A DNA stretch of 33,466 bases from the NCBI RefSeq assembly GCF_003337175.1, contig NZ_NETH01000021.1, positions 1 to 33,466 on the forward strand. The letters run 5' to 3'. This DNA comes from Streptococcus gallolyticus (GTDB lineage: Bacteria; Bacillota; Bacilli; Lactobacillales; Streptococcaceae). Position numbers and translations under genes: made by a program. Positions 15,773 to 24,534 of the stretch are shown here, piece by piece. Under the pieces are notes generated by a model that was not told the DNA's origin, did no database searches, and saw nothing but the letters and a program-made list of their open reading frames with translations. Positions within the stretch are counted from its first letter, which is position 1. Each line of letters starts with the position of its first letter.

Positions 15773-16936
15773 CTACTTTCCAAAGACGCTAGCGATGCGT
15801 TTGCTGGCTTCTTTTACCGTTTCTAGTGGTGCAGCAACGTTTAGACGAGCAAAACTTTTGCCTTCTTTTCCGAAATGTGAGCCGTCATTTAACACCACTT
15901 TTGCTTCTTTTTGAAGTTTTTCATCTAATTGTGGTTGTTCAATGCCATAGGCTGAAAAGTCAAGCCACACAAGGTAAGTTCCCTCAGGCTTCATGACCTT
16001 AATCTTGGTACTTTCTTCAAAATAATCCACAACGTCATTAATATTTTCTTCGATAACTTTTTTTAATTCTTCCAACCATGGCTTGCCATAAGTAAAGGCA
16101 GTTTCTGTCGTAATCATTCCCAGAGTCGGAACTTCGTGTTGATTATTAGCCAATTGGACACGTTTAAATTGCTTACGAAGTTTCGGATTTTGAATAATGG
16201 CAAAGCTGTTTTTCGTACCAGCAATGTTAAATGTTTTCGTAGCTGATGACAGGATAAGCGTAAATTCTTTAAAACGGTCATCAATAGTATTGAAAGAATG
16301 GTGTTTATGGCCAAAAAGCGCTAAGTCTTGATGAATTTCATCTGAAACCAAGATAACGCCATGTTTTTCACAAAGCTCACCGATTTTTTGTAATTCTTGT
16401 GCTGACCAGATACGTCCACTAGGGTTGTGTGGGCTACAAAAAACATAAAGTTTTACCTGATTATCAACGATATCTTTCTCAAGTTGGTCAAAGTCAATTT
16501 CAAAATGCCCATTCTTAATAACCAAAGAATTTTCCACTAATTTACGGTCATTTAGACGAATTGTCCGTGCAAAAGGATAATAAACTGGCGAATTAATCAG
16601 CACCGCATCGCCTTTTTCCGTAAAGGCCTGAATAGCAACTGAAATGGCAGGAACAACACCGTCAATGAAAGAAATGTCATCTTTGGTGATGTTGTAGTCG
16701 TGTTCGTTTCTTTCCCAATCAATCACTGATTGATAAAGAGAATCCTTAAAATAATTATAGCCAAAGATGTGTTCTTGTCCATAATCGATAATCGCTTCTT
16801 TAATTTCTGGAACAGGCAAAAAATCCATATCAGCAACCCAAAGTTGAAGCAAATCAGGGTCATTTTCAGACGTCTGCCATTTATATGTGAAATGTGTTAG
16901 GCGATTTGGTCTCGTTGTAAAATCATAAGTTCCCAT
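15773..16936 (-). CDS. patB: PatB/MalY-type cystathionine beta-lyase (PLP enzyme)
   Basis: A 387-residue fold-type I PLP enzyme of the MalY/PatB branch, which cleaves C-S bonds of cystathionine or cysteine conjugates. N-terminal YKWQTSENDPDLLQLWVADMDF is the MalY/PatB marker. FCSPHNPSGRIW near residues 166-177 and SDEIHQDL near 198-205 contact PLP. The Schiff-base lysine is K234 in SSATKTFNIAGTKNSFAII. The ATG at 16936 lies one base after the metB stop, so the pair is translated together. Together with MetB it would convert cysteine to homocysteine, or the pair may degrade sulfur compounds. A strong terminator follows immediately. Confidence 0.92.
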   Translation of the reverse strand: MGTYDFTTRPNRLTHFTYKWQTSENDPDLLQLWVADMDFLPVPEIKEAIIDYGQEHIFGYNYFKDSLYQSVIDWERNEHDYNITKDDISFIDGVVPAISVAIQAFTEKGDAVLINSPVYYPFARTIRLNDRKLVENSLVIKNGHFEIDFDQLEKDIVDNQVKLYVFCSPHNPSGRIWSAQELQKIGELCEKHGVILVSDEIHQDLALFGHKHHSFNTIDDRFKEFTLILSSATKTFNIAGTKNSFAIIQNPKLRKQFKRVQLANNQHEVPTLGMITTETAFTYGKPWLEELKKVIEENINDVVDYFEESTKIKVMKPEGTYLVWLDFSAYGIEQPQLDEKLQKEAKVVLNDGSHFGKEGKSFARLNVAAPLETVKEASKRIASVFGK

Positions 16937-16937
16937 G

Positions 16938-18032
16938 CTAAGCCTCCAATGCGTGTTTTAGGTCATCAATCAAATCTTCAACATCTTCGATTCCAATAGA
17001 TAAGCGCAATAAATCATTGGTTAATCCGTAAGATAAACGAACCTCTTCAGGAATGTCTGCGTGTGTTTGGGTTCTTGGGTAAGTGATTAAACTTTCCACA
17101 CCGCCAAGACTCTCTGCAAATGTAATGATGTCAAGGCTATTGATAATAGCTGGAATCTTACTTTCATCAACCACTCTGAAAGAAATCATGCCTCCTTTAC
17201 CCGTATAAAGTACTTCTTTAACAGCAGGTGATTTTTTCAAAAATACAACAATCTCACGCGCATTTTCAGTTGATTTTTCCATGCGAAGTTTTAAGGTTTT
17301 TAGCCCACGCATCAACATATAAGAATCAAATGGCGATAAGGTTGGACCAGTCGTATTGAGATTGTAGAGAAGTTTGTCATATGTCCCGTTATCGTTTGTG
17401 ATTACCACACCTGCCAAGACATCATTATGTCCTGCCAAATATTTTGTAGCTGAATGCACAACAATATCAGCACCAAGTGGAATTGGATTTTGATAAATTG
17501 GGCTGTAAAAAGTATTGTCCACAATAAGCTTAGCGCCCTTGGCATGAGCCGCATTCGCCACTTTTTCAATGTCAAATTCAACCATTAGTGGGTTTGTTGG
17601 AGTCTCAATGTAAACAATATCCGTGTCATCAGAAATCGCTGCTAAAAGCTCTGCTTCTGTATTGGTGTATTCAAACGAAAAACGCCCTTCTTTTTCTTGG
17701 TCATTAAACCAACGAAACGTTCCACCATACAGGTCACGAGCAGCAACCACTTTGGATCCAACAGGAAAAATTTCAAAAGCTAAAACAATAGCACTCATAC
17801 CAGATGACGTTGCAAGCGCATAGTCTGCTTTTTCAATCGCTGCAAGTGTCTTTTCAAGTACTGTACGTGTTGGATTTTTTGTCCTTGTGTAATCAAAACC
17901 TGTTGATTTGCCAAACTCTGGGTGCTGATAAGTTGTGGAAAAATGAATAGGTGCTGCTAAGGCTCCTGTCGCTTCATCTGATTTGATTCCTGCATGTGCT
18001 AAAATAGTTGCTAATCTATGTTCACTTTTCAT
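16938..18032 (-). CDS. metB: Cystathionine gamma-synthase/lyase family PLP enzyme
   Basis: A 364-residue Cys/Met-metabolism PLP enzyme (MetB/MetC family). YTRTKNPTR (about residues 48-56), TSSGMSAI, YGGTFRWF and the PLP lysine K197 in VVHSATKYLAGHNDVLAGV are all present. The C-terminal SLGGVESLITYPRTQTHADIPEEVR is also typical. Sequence alone cannot fully separate gamma-synthase, beta-lyase and gamma-lyase activities. The patB gene next to it supplies a beta-lyase, so gamma-synthase is the better guess. The ATG at 18032 has GGGAGG upstream. Upstream at 18147-18163 is a site resembling the streptococcal MET-box, suggesting methionine-responsive control. Confidence 0.88.
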   Translation of the reverse strand: MKSEHRLATILAHAGIKSDEATGALAAPIHFSTTYQHPEFGKSTGFDYTRTKNPTRTVLEKTLAAIEKADYALATSSGMSAIVLAFEIFPVGSKVVAARDLYGGTFRWFNDQEKEGRFSFEYTNTEAELLAAISDDTDIVYIETPTNPLMVEFDIEKVANAAHAKGAKLIVDNTFYSPIYQNPIPLGADIVVHSATKYLAGHNDVLAGVVITNDNGTYDKLLYNLNTTGPTLSPFDSYMLMRGLKTLKLRMEKSTENAREIVVFLKKSPAVKEVLYTGKGGMISFRVVDESKIPAIINSLDIITFAESLGGVESLITYPRTQTHADIPEEVRLSYGLTNDLLRLSIGIEDVEDLIDDLKHALEA

Positions 18033-18146
18033 GATGCCTCCCTCTCAGAATGCCAAGCATACTGGTCTGTTAAAATTTATAAACTATTCTATCATTTATT
18101 CGTTGAAATGCATGACTTTTCGTTATTCTATTTCTTGATAATCAGC

Positions 18147-18163
18147 TATAAGTAAAAACTATA
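18147..18163. promoter_or_regulatory. MET-box-like site upstream of metB
   Basis: The right half, AAACTATA, is a perfect half of the proposed streptococcal MET-box TATAGTTTnAAACTATA; the left half, TATAAGTA, matches 5 of 8. It lies about 115 bp before the metB ATG. No convincing -35/-10 pair was found, so the link is tentative. Confidence 0.35.
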
Positions 18164-18167
18164 ACTA

Positions 18168-18194
18168 AAAAAACAGTCCAGTGGACTGTTTTTT
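18168..18194 (-). terminator. ytgP/murJ terminator
   Basis: AAAAAACAGTCC (18168-18179) pairs perfectly with GGACTGTTTTTT (18183-18194) around a 3-nt loop. It closes the tandem repeat array downstream of the flippase gene on the minus strand and could also work on the plus strand. Confidence 0.85.
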
Positions 18195-18335
18195 CACGAG
18201 CTTAGAAATAAGAAAGCGAGTTAACGCCAGTGGATGTTTTTTAACGAGCCTGAAAATTAAAAAGCGAGTTAGAGATAGTGGATGTTTTTTAACGAGCCCA
18301 GAAATAAAGAAGCAAGTCAATCTAGTGGACTGTTT
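18180..18335 (-). repeat. Three tandem ~48-bp double-hairpin repeats after ytgP/murJ
   Basis: The core AGTGGA recurs at 18180, 18229, 18277 and 18324 (periods 49, 48, 47). Read on the minus strand, in the sense of the upstream gene, each unit has TCCACT, then AACTCGCTTT, an AT-rich TTCTTATTTCT-type stretch, AGGCTCGT, and an A6 run. The array starts within 10 nt of the stop codon of the gene at 18339 and ends in the terminator. The same unit, in the same sense relative to its gene, follows fhuG at 25534. The 306-bp gap 18033-18338 is filled by this array, the terminator and the metB upstream region. Confidence 0.85.
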
Positions 18336-18338
18336 TCA

Positions 18339-19973
18339 TCATTCTAAATGTAGTTTTTGGCGGAGTGCTTTTGCTCTGCCACCAATTAATTTATCAAGCA
18401 GACGAGTTACCAAAGCAAGGAAGCCGTAAACAAGCACACCTAAGACACCTACAAGCACAATATAAACAACACTACCGACACGTGTCGTTGGGCTAACAAT
18501 AAAATGAAGTCCAACGGTTTCTATGGCAACGATAACCCCCATAATGACCGTTAAAATGGTAACGTTAAAAATTCCTCGCCACAAAGCTTTACGGTTAAAG
18601 CGTGTCACTTCATGAATGCGATTAAACATCAAAATAATCGGTACAGTTAAACCAATGGCTGTGGATAAAAGTGGGCCGTAAGCGCGGAAGAAATAGATAA
18701 ACGGAATTTGCAAAACAATCTTAATCATTAAACCGTAACCAAAATATCGGATAGCTTTGCGATTTTCAAATAAGGCTTGAAGCATAGGCGCTAAAAGGCT
18801 ATAAAGTGCTAAGAAAATCACTTGCACCAAGGCACCTACAAACAGCCACAGGGCTGTGCTATTTGGCGCACCGTAGAAAAGCGTATAGACTGGTTGTGCT
18901 AAAATAATCGCCCCAAGCATTGCTGGGAAAAGCACCATACACAGCATTTGCAAACTATTAATAACCAAATGCGCTGCTGCTTTTTTGTCTTTATTAACAA
19001 AGTTTTCTGTCAAAAGGGGAATACCAGCTCCACCGATGGCAGTAGCCAAAGAAATCAAAATCATCGTTACTTTATTTGGATTACTTGACAAATAAGCATA
19101 TAAAATTTGCAATTCTTTGGTCGTATGCGACGTAAACAACTTCATTGTGTTGATAAATGACAACTGGTCAACAATCTGGAAGAGTTGAATCGCTGCTCCT
19201 GTAATGATAAACGGAATAGCTTCTTTTATCGTTTCAATGATAATCGCATTGGCATCAATATCAACATCATTATTTCCTGCAGAGAAAATAGCTTGCAATT
19301 TACCCTCGCGCCAAAGGAAGAAAAGGAGGACGAGGACACTAGCAATCATTCCGATAAAAGCAGCAAACGTTGATTGAACAACGGCTGAAACATAATCACC
19401 AGAGCCAATTTTCATAATCATGAAAGCTGTTAAAAGCATCCAGATAACACGGATAATTTGCTCTGCAATTTGGCTCATGGCATAAGGTTTTAAATGATTA
19501 AATCCTTGGAAAAAGCCACGTAAAACACTCATTGACGGGAAAAGCAAGAGTGCCCAAGATAGACTTTTCATCACACGAACCAAATCAGCTCCGCCACCAC
19601 TCCAAGCAGCTAGAATTGGTGAGCCAATGTACATAATCGCCGCAAAAATAAGCCCCAATACCAAGGTCAATCTTAACATTTTTCGTAATAAATAATAACT
19701 AGTATCTTCTTGACCTAACGTATTATACTTCGAAACCTGTTTGGCAATGGCAACAGGAATTCCCGCGGTTGAAATAAGTAGGAAAACGGCGTAAATATTA
19801 TAGCCCATTCCAAAAAGTGCATTAGCTTGCTCACCGTGAGTCCCCATCCAAGCATACCAAGGGATAATGTAGAAAGCACCCAAAAGGCGACTAATAAAGT
19901 TTGACGCTGTCAACCATGCCGCCCCGCGCACCATCTGTTGCTGCTGTGTCATATTTGTTTTGTTTTCAGACAT
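18339..19973 (-). CDS. murJ: Lipid II flippase, MurJ-type (YtgP)
   Basis: A 544-residue membrane protein of the MOP/MATE superfamily with about 14 hydrophobic segments. MVRGAAWLTASNFISRLLGAFYIIPW at the N-terminus and GMGYNIYAVFLLISTAGIPVAIAKQVSKYN are typical of the YtgP branch. Streptococcal YtgP has been reported to replace MurJ in E. coli, so it probably flips lipid-linked peptidoglycan precursor across the membrane. It is divergent from murE, another peptidoglycan gene, with overlapping promoter elements. The tail GGRAKALRQKLHLE is short and basic. The 3' end is followed at once by a tandem repeat array and terminator. A less specific polysaccharide flippase is the main alternative. Confidence 0.88.
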   Translation of the reverse strand: MSENKTNMTQQQQMVRGAAWLTASNFISRLLGAFYIIPWYAWMGTHGEQANALFGMGYNIYAVFLLISTAGIPVAIAKQVSKYNTLGQEDTSYYLLRKMLRLTLVLGLIFAAIMYIGSPILAAWSGGGADLVRVMKSLSWALLLFPSMSVLRGFFQGFNHLKPYAMSQIAEQIIRVIWMLLTAFMIMKIGSGDYVSAVVQSTFAAFIGMIASVLVLLFFLWREGKLQAIFSAGNNDVDIDANAIIIETIKEAIPFIITGAAIQLFQIVDQLSFINTMKLFTSHTTKELQILYAYLSSNPNKVTMILISLATAIGGAGIPLLTENFVNKDKKAAAHLVINSLQMLCMVLFPAMLGAIILAQPVYTLFYGAPNSTALWLFVGALVQVIFLALYSLLAPMLQALFENRKAIRYFGYGLMIKIVLQIPFIYFFRAYGPLLSTAIGLTVPIILMFNRIHEVTRFNRKALWRGIFNVTILTVIMGVIVAIETVGLHFIVSPTTRVGSVVYIVLVGVLGVLVYGFLALVTRLLDKLIGGRAKALRQKLHLE

Positions 19974-20011
19974 AGTATTCTTCCTAATTTTTAAAATAAG
20001 CGTTACTTTTT

Positions 20012-20040
20012 ATTATAAACTTTTGATTGTGACTTGTAAA
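20012..20040 (-). promoter_or_regulatory. ytgP/murJ promoter
   Basis: The minus strand carries TTTACA (20035-20040), a 17-nt spacer and TATAAT (20012-20017). Its -35 overlaps the -35 of the murE promoter on the other strand at 20034-20039. Confidence 0.7.
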
Positions 20041-20062
20041 ACAAAGACATTAAGTCTAAAAT
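20034..20062 (+). promoter_or_regulatory. murE promoter (leaderless type)
   Basis: TTGTAA (20034-20039), a 17-nt spacer and TAAAAT (20057-20062). The -10 ends 7 nt before the ATG at 20070, so transcription should begin at or within one or two bases of the start codon. The bases between hold only AGAGAG directly against the ATG, too close for a normal ribosome-binding site. Confidence 0.6.
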
Positions 20063-20069
20063 AGAGAGT

Positions 20070-21521
20070 ATGATTACACTTGAAAAAACCCTCGACATTC
20101 TGAAAAATGACCATAATTTTCGCGAAATGATTTTCCATAATCACTATTCTTTAGATTGGAAAGAAAATCCAAGTTTTTCTAAGATTAGTTTTGATAGTCG
20201 CGAAGCAGACAAATCAACACTTTTCTTTGCCAAAGGTGCGACCTTTAAAAAAGAGTATCTTGAGCAAGCCATTGAAAATGGCTTAACTTTCTATGTTAGC
20301 CAAGTTGATTATGAGCTTGATATTCCAGCAATTATCGTTACTGATATCAAAAAAGCCATGAGCTTAATCGCCATGGAATTTTATGGTCATCCAGAAAATG
20401 ATTTAAAAATCATTGCTTTTACGGGAACAAAAGGGAAAACAACTGCTGCTTATTTTGCCTACAATATCTTGAAACAAAGCCACAGACCTGCGATGCTTTC
20501 AACCATGAACACAACTTTGGATGGTAAAACTTTCTTTAAATCAACATTAACAACGCCTGAAAGTCTTGACCTTTTCAAAATGATGGCAACAGCTGTCCAA
20601 AATGGCATGACACACCTTATCATGGAGGTTTCTAGTCAAGCTTATCTGGTGGAACGTGTTTATGGATTGACTTTTGATGTCGGAGCATTTCTCAATATCA
20701 GTCCAGACCATATTGGACCGATTGAACACCCAACATTTGAAGATTATTTCTACCACAAACGTCTTTTAATGGCAAATAGCAAAGCTGTGGTTGTCAATGC
20801 AGGAATGGATTACTTTGATGTTGTCGCACAACAAGTTGCCAATACTCCTCATGATTTTTACGGCAAGGGTTCTGATAATACGATTGAAAATGGCAGAGCT
20901 TTTGACTTTGATGTGACTGGCAAACTAGCAGGACATTATGATATTCAACTCATTGGCTCATTTAACCAAGAAAATGCGGTTGCTGCTGGTCTTGCTTGTC
21001 TGCGTTTGGGAACAAGTTTAGCTGACATTCAAAAAGGAATTGCCCAAACAAGTGTCCCTGGTCGCATGGAAGTCATTACGCAAACTAATGGTGCTAAAGT
21101 CTTTGTCGATTATGCACACAATGGTGACAGTCTTGAAAAGCTGTTATCTGTCGTTGAGGAACACCAAAAAGGCGATCTTCACCTGATTCTTGGTGCAACT
21201 GGTAATAAGGGAGAAAGCCGTCGTGCTGACTTTGCTCGTGTCATCAATGCTCACCCAAATCTTCACGTTATCTTAACAGCTGATGACCCTAATTACGAAG
21301 ACCCACAAGCTATTGCCGAAGAAATTGCTAGTCAAGTGACACGTCCACTTGACATTCAAGTTGACCGTGAAAAGGCCATTTCACAAGCTCTGGCACGAAC
21401 TAATAATGAGACAGATGCCGTTATTATCGCTGGTAAAGGAGCTGACGCTTATCAAATCGTAAACGGTGAACGCACAGCTTATGCTGGTGATTTGAACATC
21501 GCCAAAAACTATCTTAATTAG
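20070..21521 (+). CDS. murE: UDP-MurNAc-tripeptide synthetase, L-lysine adding (MurE)
   Basis: A 483-residue Mur ligase that adds L-lysine to UDP-MurNAc-L-Ala-D-Glu in the cytosol. The ATP-binding loop TGTKGKTT is at residues 118-125. MEVSSQA at 185-191 and [22 protein letters not shown] contain catalytic and carbamylated-lysine positions. The amino acid specificity motif is DDPN (405-408), the lysine type, instead of DNPR of meso-diaminopimelate enzymes. That agrees with the lysine peptidoglycan of streptococci. Length is normal. The promoter appears leaderless and is back to back with that of ytgP/murJ. A terminator follows at 21584. Confidence 0.97.
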   Translation: MITLEKTLDILKNDHNFREMIFHNHYSLDWKENPSFSKISFDSREADKSTLFFAKGATFKKEYLEQAIENGLTFYVSQVDYELDIPAIIVTDIKKAMSLIAMEFYGHPENDLKIIAFTGTKGKTTAAYFAYNILKQSHRPAMLSTMNTTLDGKTFFKSTLTTPESLDLFKMMATAVQNGMTHLIMEVSSQAYLVERVYGLTFDVGAFLNISPDHIGPIEHPTFEDYFYHKRLLMANSKAVVVNAGMDYFDVVAQQVANTPHDFYGKGSDNTIENGRAFDFDVTGKLAGHYDIQLIGSFNQENAVAAGLACLRLGTSLADIQKGIAQTSVPGRMEVITQTNGAKVFVDYAHNGDSLEKLLSVVEEHQKGDLHLILGATGNKGESRRADFARVINAHPNLHVILTADDPNYEDPQAIAEEIASQVTRPLDIQVDREKAISQALARTNNETDAVIIAGKGADAYQIVNGERTAYAGDLNIAKNYLN

Positions 21522-21583
21522 AACAATTTTAAGTATTATTTTGAATGATTCTAATCACTAAAATGTAATAAAAATATTTAAAC

Positions 21584-21608
21584 AAAAGGCTTTTCAGAGG
21601 CCTTTTTT
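21584..21608 (+). terminator. murE terminator
   Basis: AAAAGGC (21584-21590) pairs with GCCTTTT (21600-21606), followed by more T residues. It is 62 bp after the murE stop. Confidence 0.8.
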
Positions 21609-21650
21609 CTTGTTACAATAAGAAAACAATTCTCGATTTAGGGACTTGTT

Positions 21651-21677
21651 TTTGGGAAGAAAAATTCCCCTAAAATC
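21651..21677. promoter_or_regulatory. Inverted repeat and -10 upstream of fhuC
   Basis: GGGAA (21655-21659) and TTCCC (21665-21669) form an inverted repeat with a 5-nt A-rich centre, flanked by a T run and a TAAAAT (21671-21676) that could be the fhuC -10. No clear -35 exists. An iron- or metal-responsive operator is possible but the site does not match the Fur or PerR consensus I know. Confidence 0.3.
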
Positions 21678-21697
21678 ATTTTGAAAGGAGGTCGATT

Positions 21698-22480
21698 ATG
21701 TCAGATATTTACGCTGAAAATATCTCAGTAGCTTACGATGATAAAGTGATTATCAATGACTTATCTGTCACCATAGCAAAACAAAAAATCACGACAATTA
21801 TCGGTGCCAATGGTTGTGGTAAATCAACTTTATTAAAAGCTTTAACACGTATTCATGCCCTTAAAGCTGGTCAAGTATTTGTTGACGGAGAAGCAATTGC
21901 TCAGTTACCAACTAAAGCAATTGCCAAAAAGTTAGCACTACTCCCCCAAATGCTTGAAGCGACTGAGGGGATTACAGTTTATGAGCTTGTCTCATACGGT
22001 CGCTTTCCACATCAAAACTATTTGGGAAGTTTGAGCGACACAGACAAGGAAAAAATCAACTGGGCAATGGAAATAACCAAAGTTGTTGAATTTGCCAATG
22101 AAAAAGTTGATTCGCTTTCAGGTGGTCAACGTCAACGTGTTTGGATTGCTATGGCTTTAGCGCAAGACACAGATACTATTTTTTTAGACGAGCCAACAAC
22201 TTATCTAGATATGAACCACCAGCTGGAAATCTTGGAATTACTCCAAAAACTTAACCAAGATAGCCAGAAAACTATTATTATGGTTTTGCACGATTTGAAC
22301 TTATCAGCACGTTTTTCTGACGAATTGATTGCCATGAAAGCTGGCGCGATTAAATATCACGGTAAGGTTCAAGACATCATGACAGCAGACATTTTACGTG
22401 ATATTTTTAATATTAAAGCCCATATCGTTCAAGACCCTATCCACAACTGTCCTACTTTGCTGACTTATCAGCTAACATAG
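21698..22480 (+). CDS. fhuC: Iron-siderophore ABC transporter ATPase FhuC
   Basis: A 260-residue ATP-binding subunit of the FecCD/BtuC-type importer family. Walker A GANGCGKST lies near residues 36-44, a Q-loop at LLPQMLEA, the signature LSGGQRQRVWIAMAL near 137-151, Walker B TIFLDEPTTYLD near 158-169, and the H-loop MVLHDLNLSARFSD. The phrase EPTTYLDMNHQLEIL is typical for ferric siderophore ATPases. AGGAGG precedes the ATG. It heads the cluster fhuC-D-B-G, the same order as the hydroxamate-siderophore cluster of S. agalactiae. The actual siderophore cannot be read from the sequence. Confidence 0.92.
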   Translation: MSDIYAENISVAYDDKVIINDLSVTIAKQKITTIIGANGCGKSTLLKALTRIHALKAGQVFVDGEAIAQLPTKAIAKKLALLPQMLEATEGITVYELVSYGRFPHQNYLGSLSDTDKEKINWAMEITKVVEFANEKVDSLSGGQRQRVWIAMALAQDTDTIFLDEPTTYLDMNHQLEILELLQKLNQDSQKTIIMVLHDLNLSARFSDELIAMKAGAIKYHGKVQDIMTADILRDIFNIKAHIVQDPIHNCPTLLTYQLT

Positions 22481-22501
22481 ATTTTTATTAGGAGAATAGA
22501 C

Positions 22502-23434
22502 ATGAAAAAGTTTTTCGCCGTTTTAACGACTTTTCTAGCAACATTTTTACTCGTTGCTTGCCATAATACATCATCGACTTCAGATGATACCGAGTTATCT
22601 AGCATGCCTGAAATTACTGGATTTTCTTATGAAGGAAATATTCCTAAAAATCCTCAAAAGGTCATTAATTTTGCCTACTCATACACAGGTTATTTATTAG
22701 AACTCGGTGTCAATGTTTCAAGTTATTCACTTGATTTAGAAAAAAATAGCCCTGCTTTTGGTGATCAATTAGCTGACGCTGTCCAATTAACATCAGATGA
22801 TACCGAAGCTATTGCTGCCCAAAAACCAGACCTTATCATTGCTTTTTCAACAGATGAAAATCTTGATGATTTGAAAGCAATTGCTCCTGTTTTAGTCATT
22901 GAATACGGGAAAAGTGATTATTTGGAAATGATGACTAATCTCGGAAAAGTTTTTGATAAAGAAGATGAAGCACAAGAATGGCTTGATAACTGGGAAACTA
23001 AAACAGCTAGTGCTAAAGAAGAACTGAGTCAATACATTGATTCATCAACGACTTTTACGGTTATGGATTTTTACGACAAAGATATCTACCTTTATGGTAA
23101 TAACTGGGGGCGTGGTGGTGAGTTGATTTATGATTCGCTTGGTTATGCTGCACCACAAAAAGTCCAAGATGATGTTTTCCCTGCTGGCTGGTTTGGCATT
23201 TCACAAGAAGTTCTTGGAGATTATATCGGAGACTACGTTGTTCTTAATGTTAGTGACGACACTAAAGAAACGGCAGCTTCCCTAAAAGAAAGCGATGTTT
23301 GGAACAATATTTCTGCTGTGAAAAATAATCACGTTTTAGAAGTTGATGAAAGCCTCTTCTACTTCTCAGACCCAATGTCGCTTGATAAACAACTGGATGC
23401 TTTTGTATCAGCAATCAAGCAAGCTAATCGTTAA
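22502..23434 (+). CDS. fhuD: Iron-siderophore binding lipoprotein FhuD
   Basis: A 310-residue class III substrate-binding lipoprotein. The signal peptide MKKFFAVLTTFLATFLLVAC ends in the lipobox LVAC with lipidated Cys20, followed by a Ser/Thr/Asp-rich linker. The periplasmic-binding fold of the FhuD/FepB type is seen in NPQKVINFAYSYTGYLLELGVNV, AAQKPDLIIAFSTDE and the long helix region around EMMTNLGKVFDKEDEAQEWLDNWE. GGAG precedes the ATG. It is 21 nt after fhuC and is separated from fhuB by 77 nt holding a long hairpin. Confidence 0.92.
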   Translation: MKKFFAVLTTFLATFLLVACHNTSSTSDDTELSSMPEITGFSYEGNIPKNPQKVINFAYSYTGYLLELGVNVSSYSLDLEKNSPAFGDQLADAVQLTSDDTEAIAAQKPDLIIAFSTDENLDDLKAIAPVLVIEYGKSDYLEMMTNLGKVFDKEDEAQEWLDNWETKTASAKEELSQYIDSSTTFTVMDFYDKDIYLYGNNWGRGGELIYDSLGYAAPQKVQDDVFPAGWFGISQEVLGDYIGDYVVLNVSDDTKETAASLKESDVWNNISAVKNNHVLEVDESLFYFSDPMSLDKQLDAFVSAIKQANR

Positions 23435-23444
23435 ACTTACTTAC

Positions 23445-23488
23445 CAGCTGAGAACTGCCTGCAATCCGTACGCTAGGTAGTTTTCGCT
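23445..23488 (+). other. Long intercistronic hairpin, fhuD-fhuB
   Basis: CAGC-t-GAGAACTGCCT (23445-23460) pairs with AGGTAGTTTTCGCTG (23474-23488) with one bulge and wobble pairs, giving a stem of about 15 bp without a T run. It starts 10 nt after the fhuD stop. It probably stabilises or separates the fhuCD mRNA from the permease genes. Confidence 0.6.
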
Positions 23489-23511
23489 GATTTCTCTGAA
23501 AGGGAAAGACA

Positions 23512-24534
23512 ATGAGACAACTGTACCTTCTTTTTCAAAAGAATAAACGTTTAAGAGTGTGGCTTCTTTTTTTCAGCCTATGTTTTCTTTTTATCCTCGG
23601 TTGGTATTTAAGCCTTCGCTTTGGTGCGGTAGCTTATTCTAATGCTCAATTACTGAGCGTTTTTAGACACCCTTTAACGGATTCTAACTTACAAGATGTG
23701 ATTTTTGATTTGCGGCTTCCAAGAACCATTGCTGCTATTTTAGTTGGGGCTGCCATGGCACAAGCTGGTAGCATTATTCAAGGCGTTACTCGTAATCCTA
23801 TTGCTGACCCTGGTTTGCTTGGCATTAATGCTGGCGCTGGTTTAGCCTTGATTGTAGGTTATGCCATTTTTGGTAGTATGCATTACAGTTTGATTTTAAT
23901 CATTTGTCTATTTGGTGCGATTTTAGCTGCTATTTTAGTATTTGGAATAGCTTATCATCCTCGAAAAGGATACCAGCAACTTCGACTCATTTTAGCAGGT
24001 GCTATGATTTCAACCCTATTTTCATCACTTGGTCAGGCAATAACGCTGTATTTTGATTTATCAAAAGCAGTTATCGGTTGGCAATCTGGTGGCTTAGCAC
24101 AAATAAATTGGAAAATGTTAGGAATGGTTGCGCCTTTTATTATCCTTGGCTTGCTATTAGCGCAGCTTTTTGCGCGTCAATTAACCATTCTAAGTCTTGA
24201 TGAAACAGTTGCTAAAGCTCTGGGGCAACGAACTTTTGCCATGACCATGACTTTCCTTGCTATTGTGGTTATTTTATCGGCTGCCGCCGTGGCTCTTGTT
24301 GGTAGCATTGCATTTGTCGGGCTTATCATTCCTCATTTTATCAAAATGTTTGTGGCGAAAGATTATCGGATTATCCTTCCTTTAACAGCATTTGCTGGGA
24401 GCACTTTTATGCTTTGGGTCGATTTGATTTGCCGTACAATCCATCCGCCAGCAGAAACGCCAATTAGTGCGATTGTTAGTATCGTTGGCTTACCATGCTT
24501 TCTATGGTTGGTGCGAAAGGGGGAAAATTTATGA
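23512..24534 (+). CDS. fhuB: Iron-siderophore ABC permease FhuB
   Basis: A 340-residue FecCD-family permease with about 9-10 membrane segments. DLRLPRTIAAILVGAAMAQAGSIIQGVTRNPIADPGLLGINAGAGLALIVG (about residues 64-114) is the family hallmark. The cytosolic coupling helix is in LDETVAKALGQRTFAMTM, and VGSIAFVGLIIPHFIKMF near 263-280 is a second signature. AAAGGG lies before the ATG. It ends in an ATGA overlap with fhuG. It should form the channel heterodimer with FhuG. Confidence 0.92.
   Translation: MRQLYLLFQKNKRLRVWLLFFSLCFLFILGWYLSLRFGAVAYSNAQLLSVFRHPLTDSNLQDVIFDLRLPRTIAAILVGAAMAQAGSIIQGVTRNPIADPGLLGINAGAGLALIVGYAIFGSMHYSLILIICLFGAILAAILVFGIAYHPRKGYQQLRLILAGAMISTLFSSLGQAITLYFDLSKAVIGWQSGGLAQINWKMLGMVAPFIILGLLLAQLFARQLTILSLDETVAKALGQRTFAMTMTFLAIVVILSAAAVALVGSIAFVGLIIPHFIKMFVAKDYRIILPLTAFAGSTFMLWVDLICRTIHPPAETPISAIVSIVGLPCFLWLVRKGENL

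Noticed and set aside
15641..15826. Plus-strand frame between upp and patB
   Set aside because: It runs through the upp promoter and the patB terminator and has no ribosome-binding site.
18180..18335. CRISPR-like array
   Set aside because: Three units with 47-49-bp period lack unique spacers; the whole unit is repeated and it ends in a terminator. No cas genes are present.
24495..24530. Longer FhuG start at 24495
   Set aside because: It adds residues that overlap fhuB and misses the ATGA coupling at 24531.
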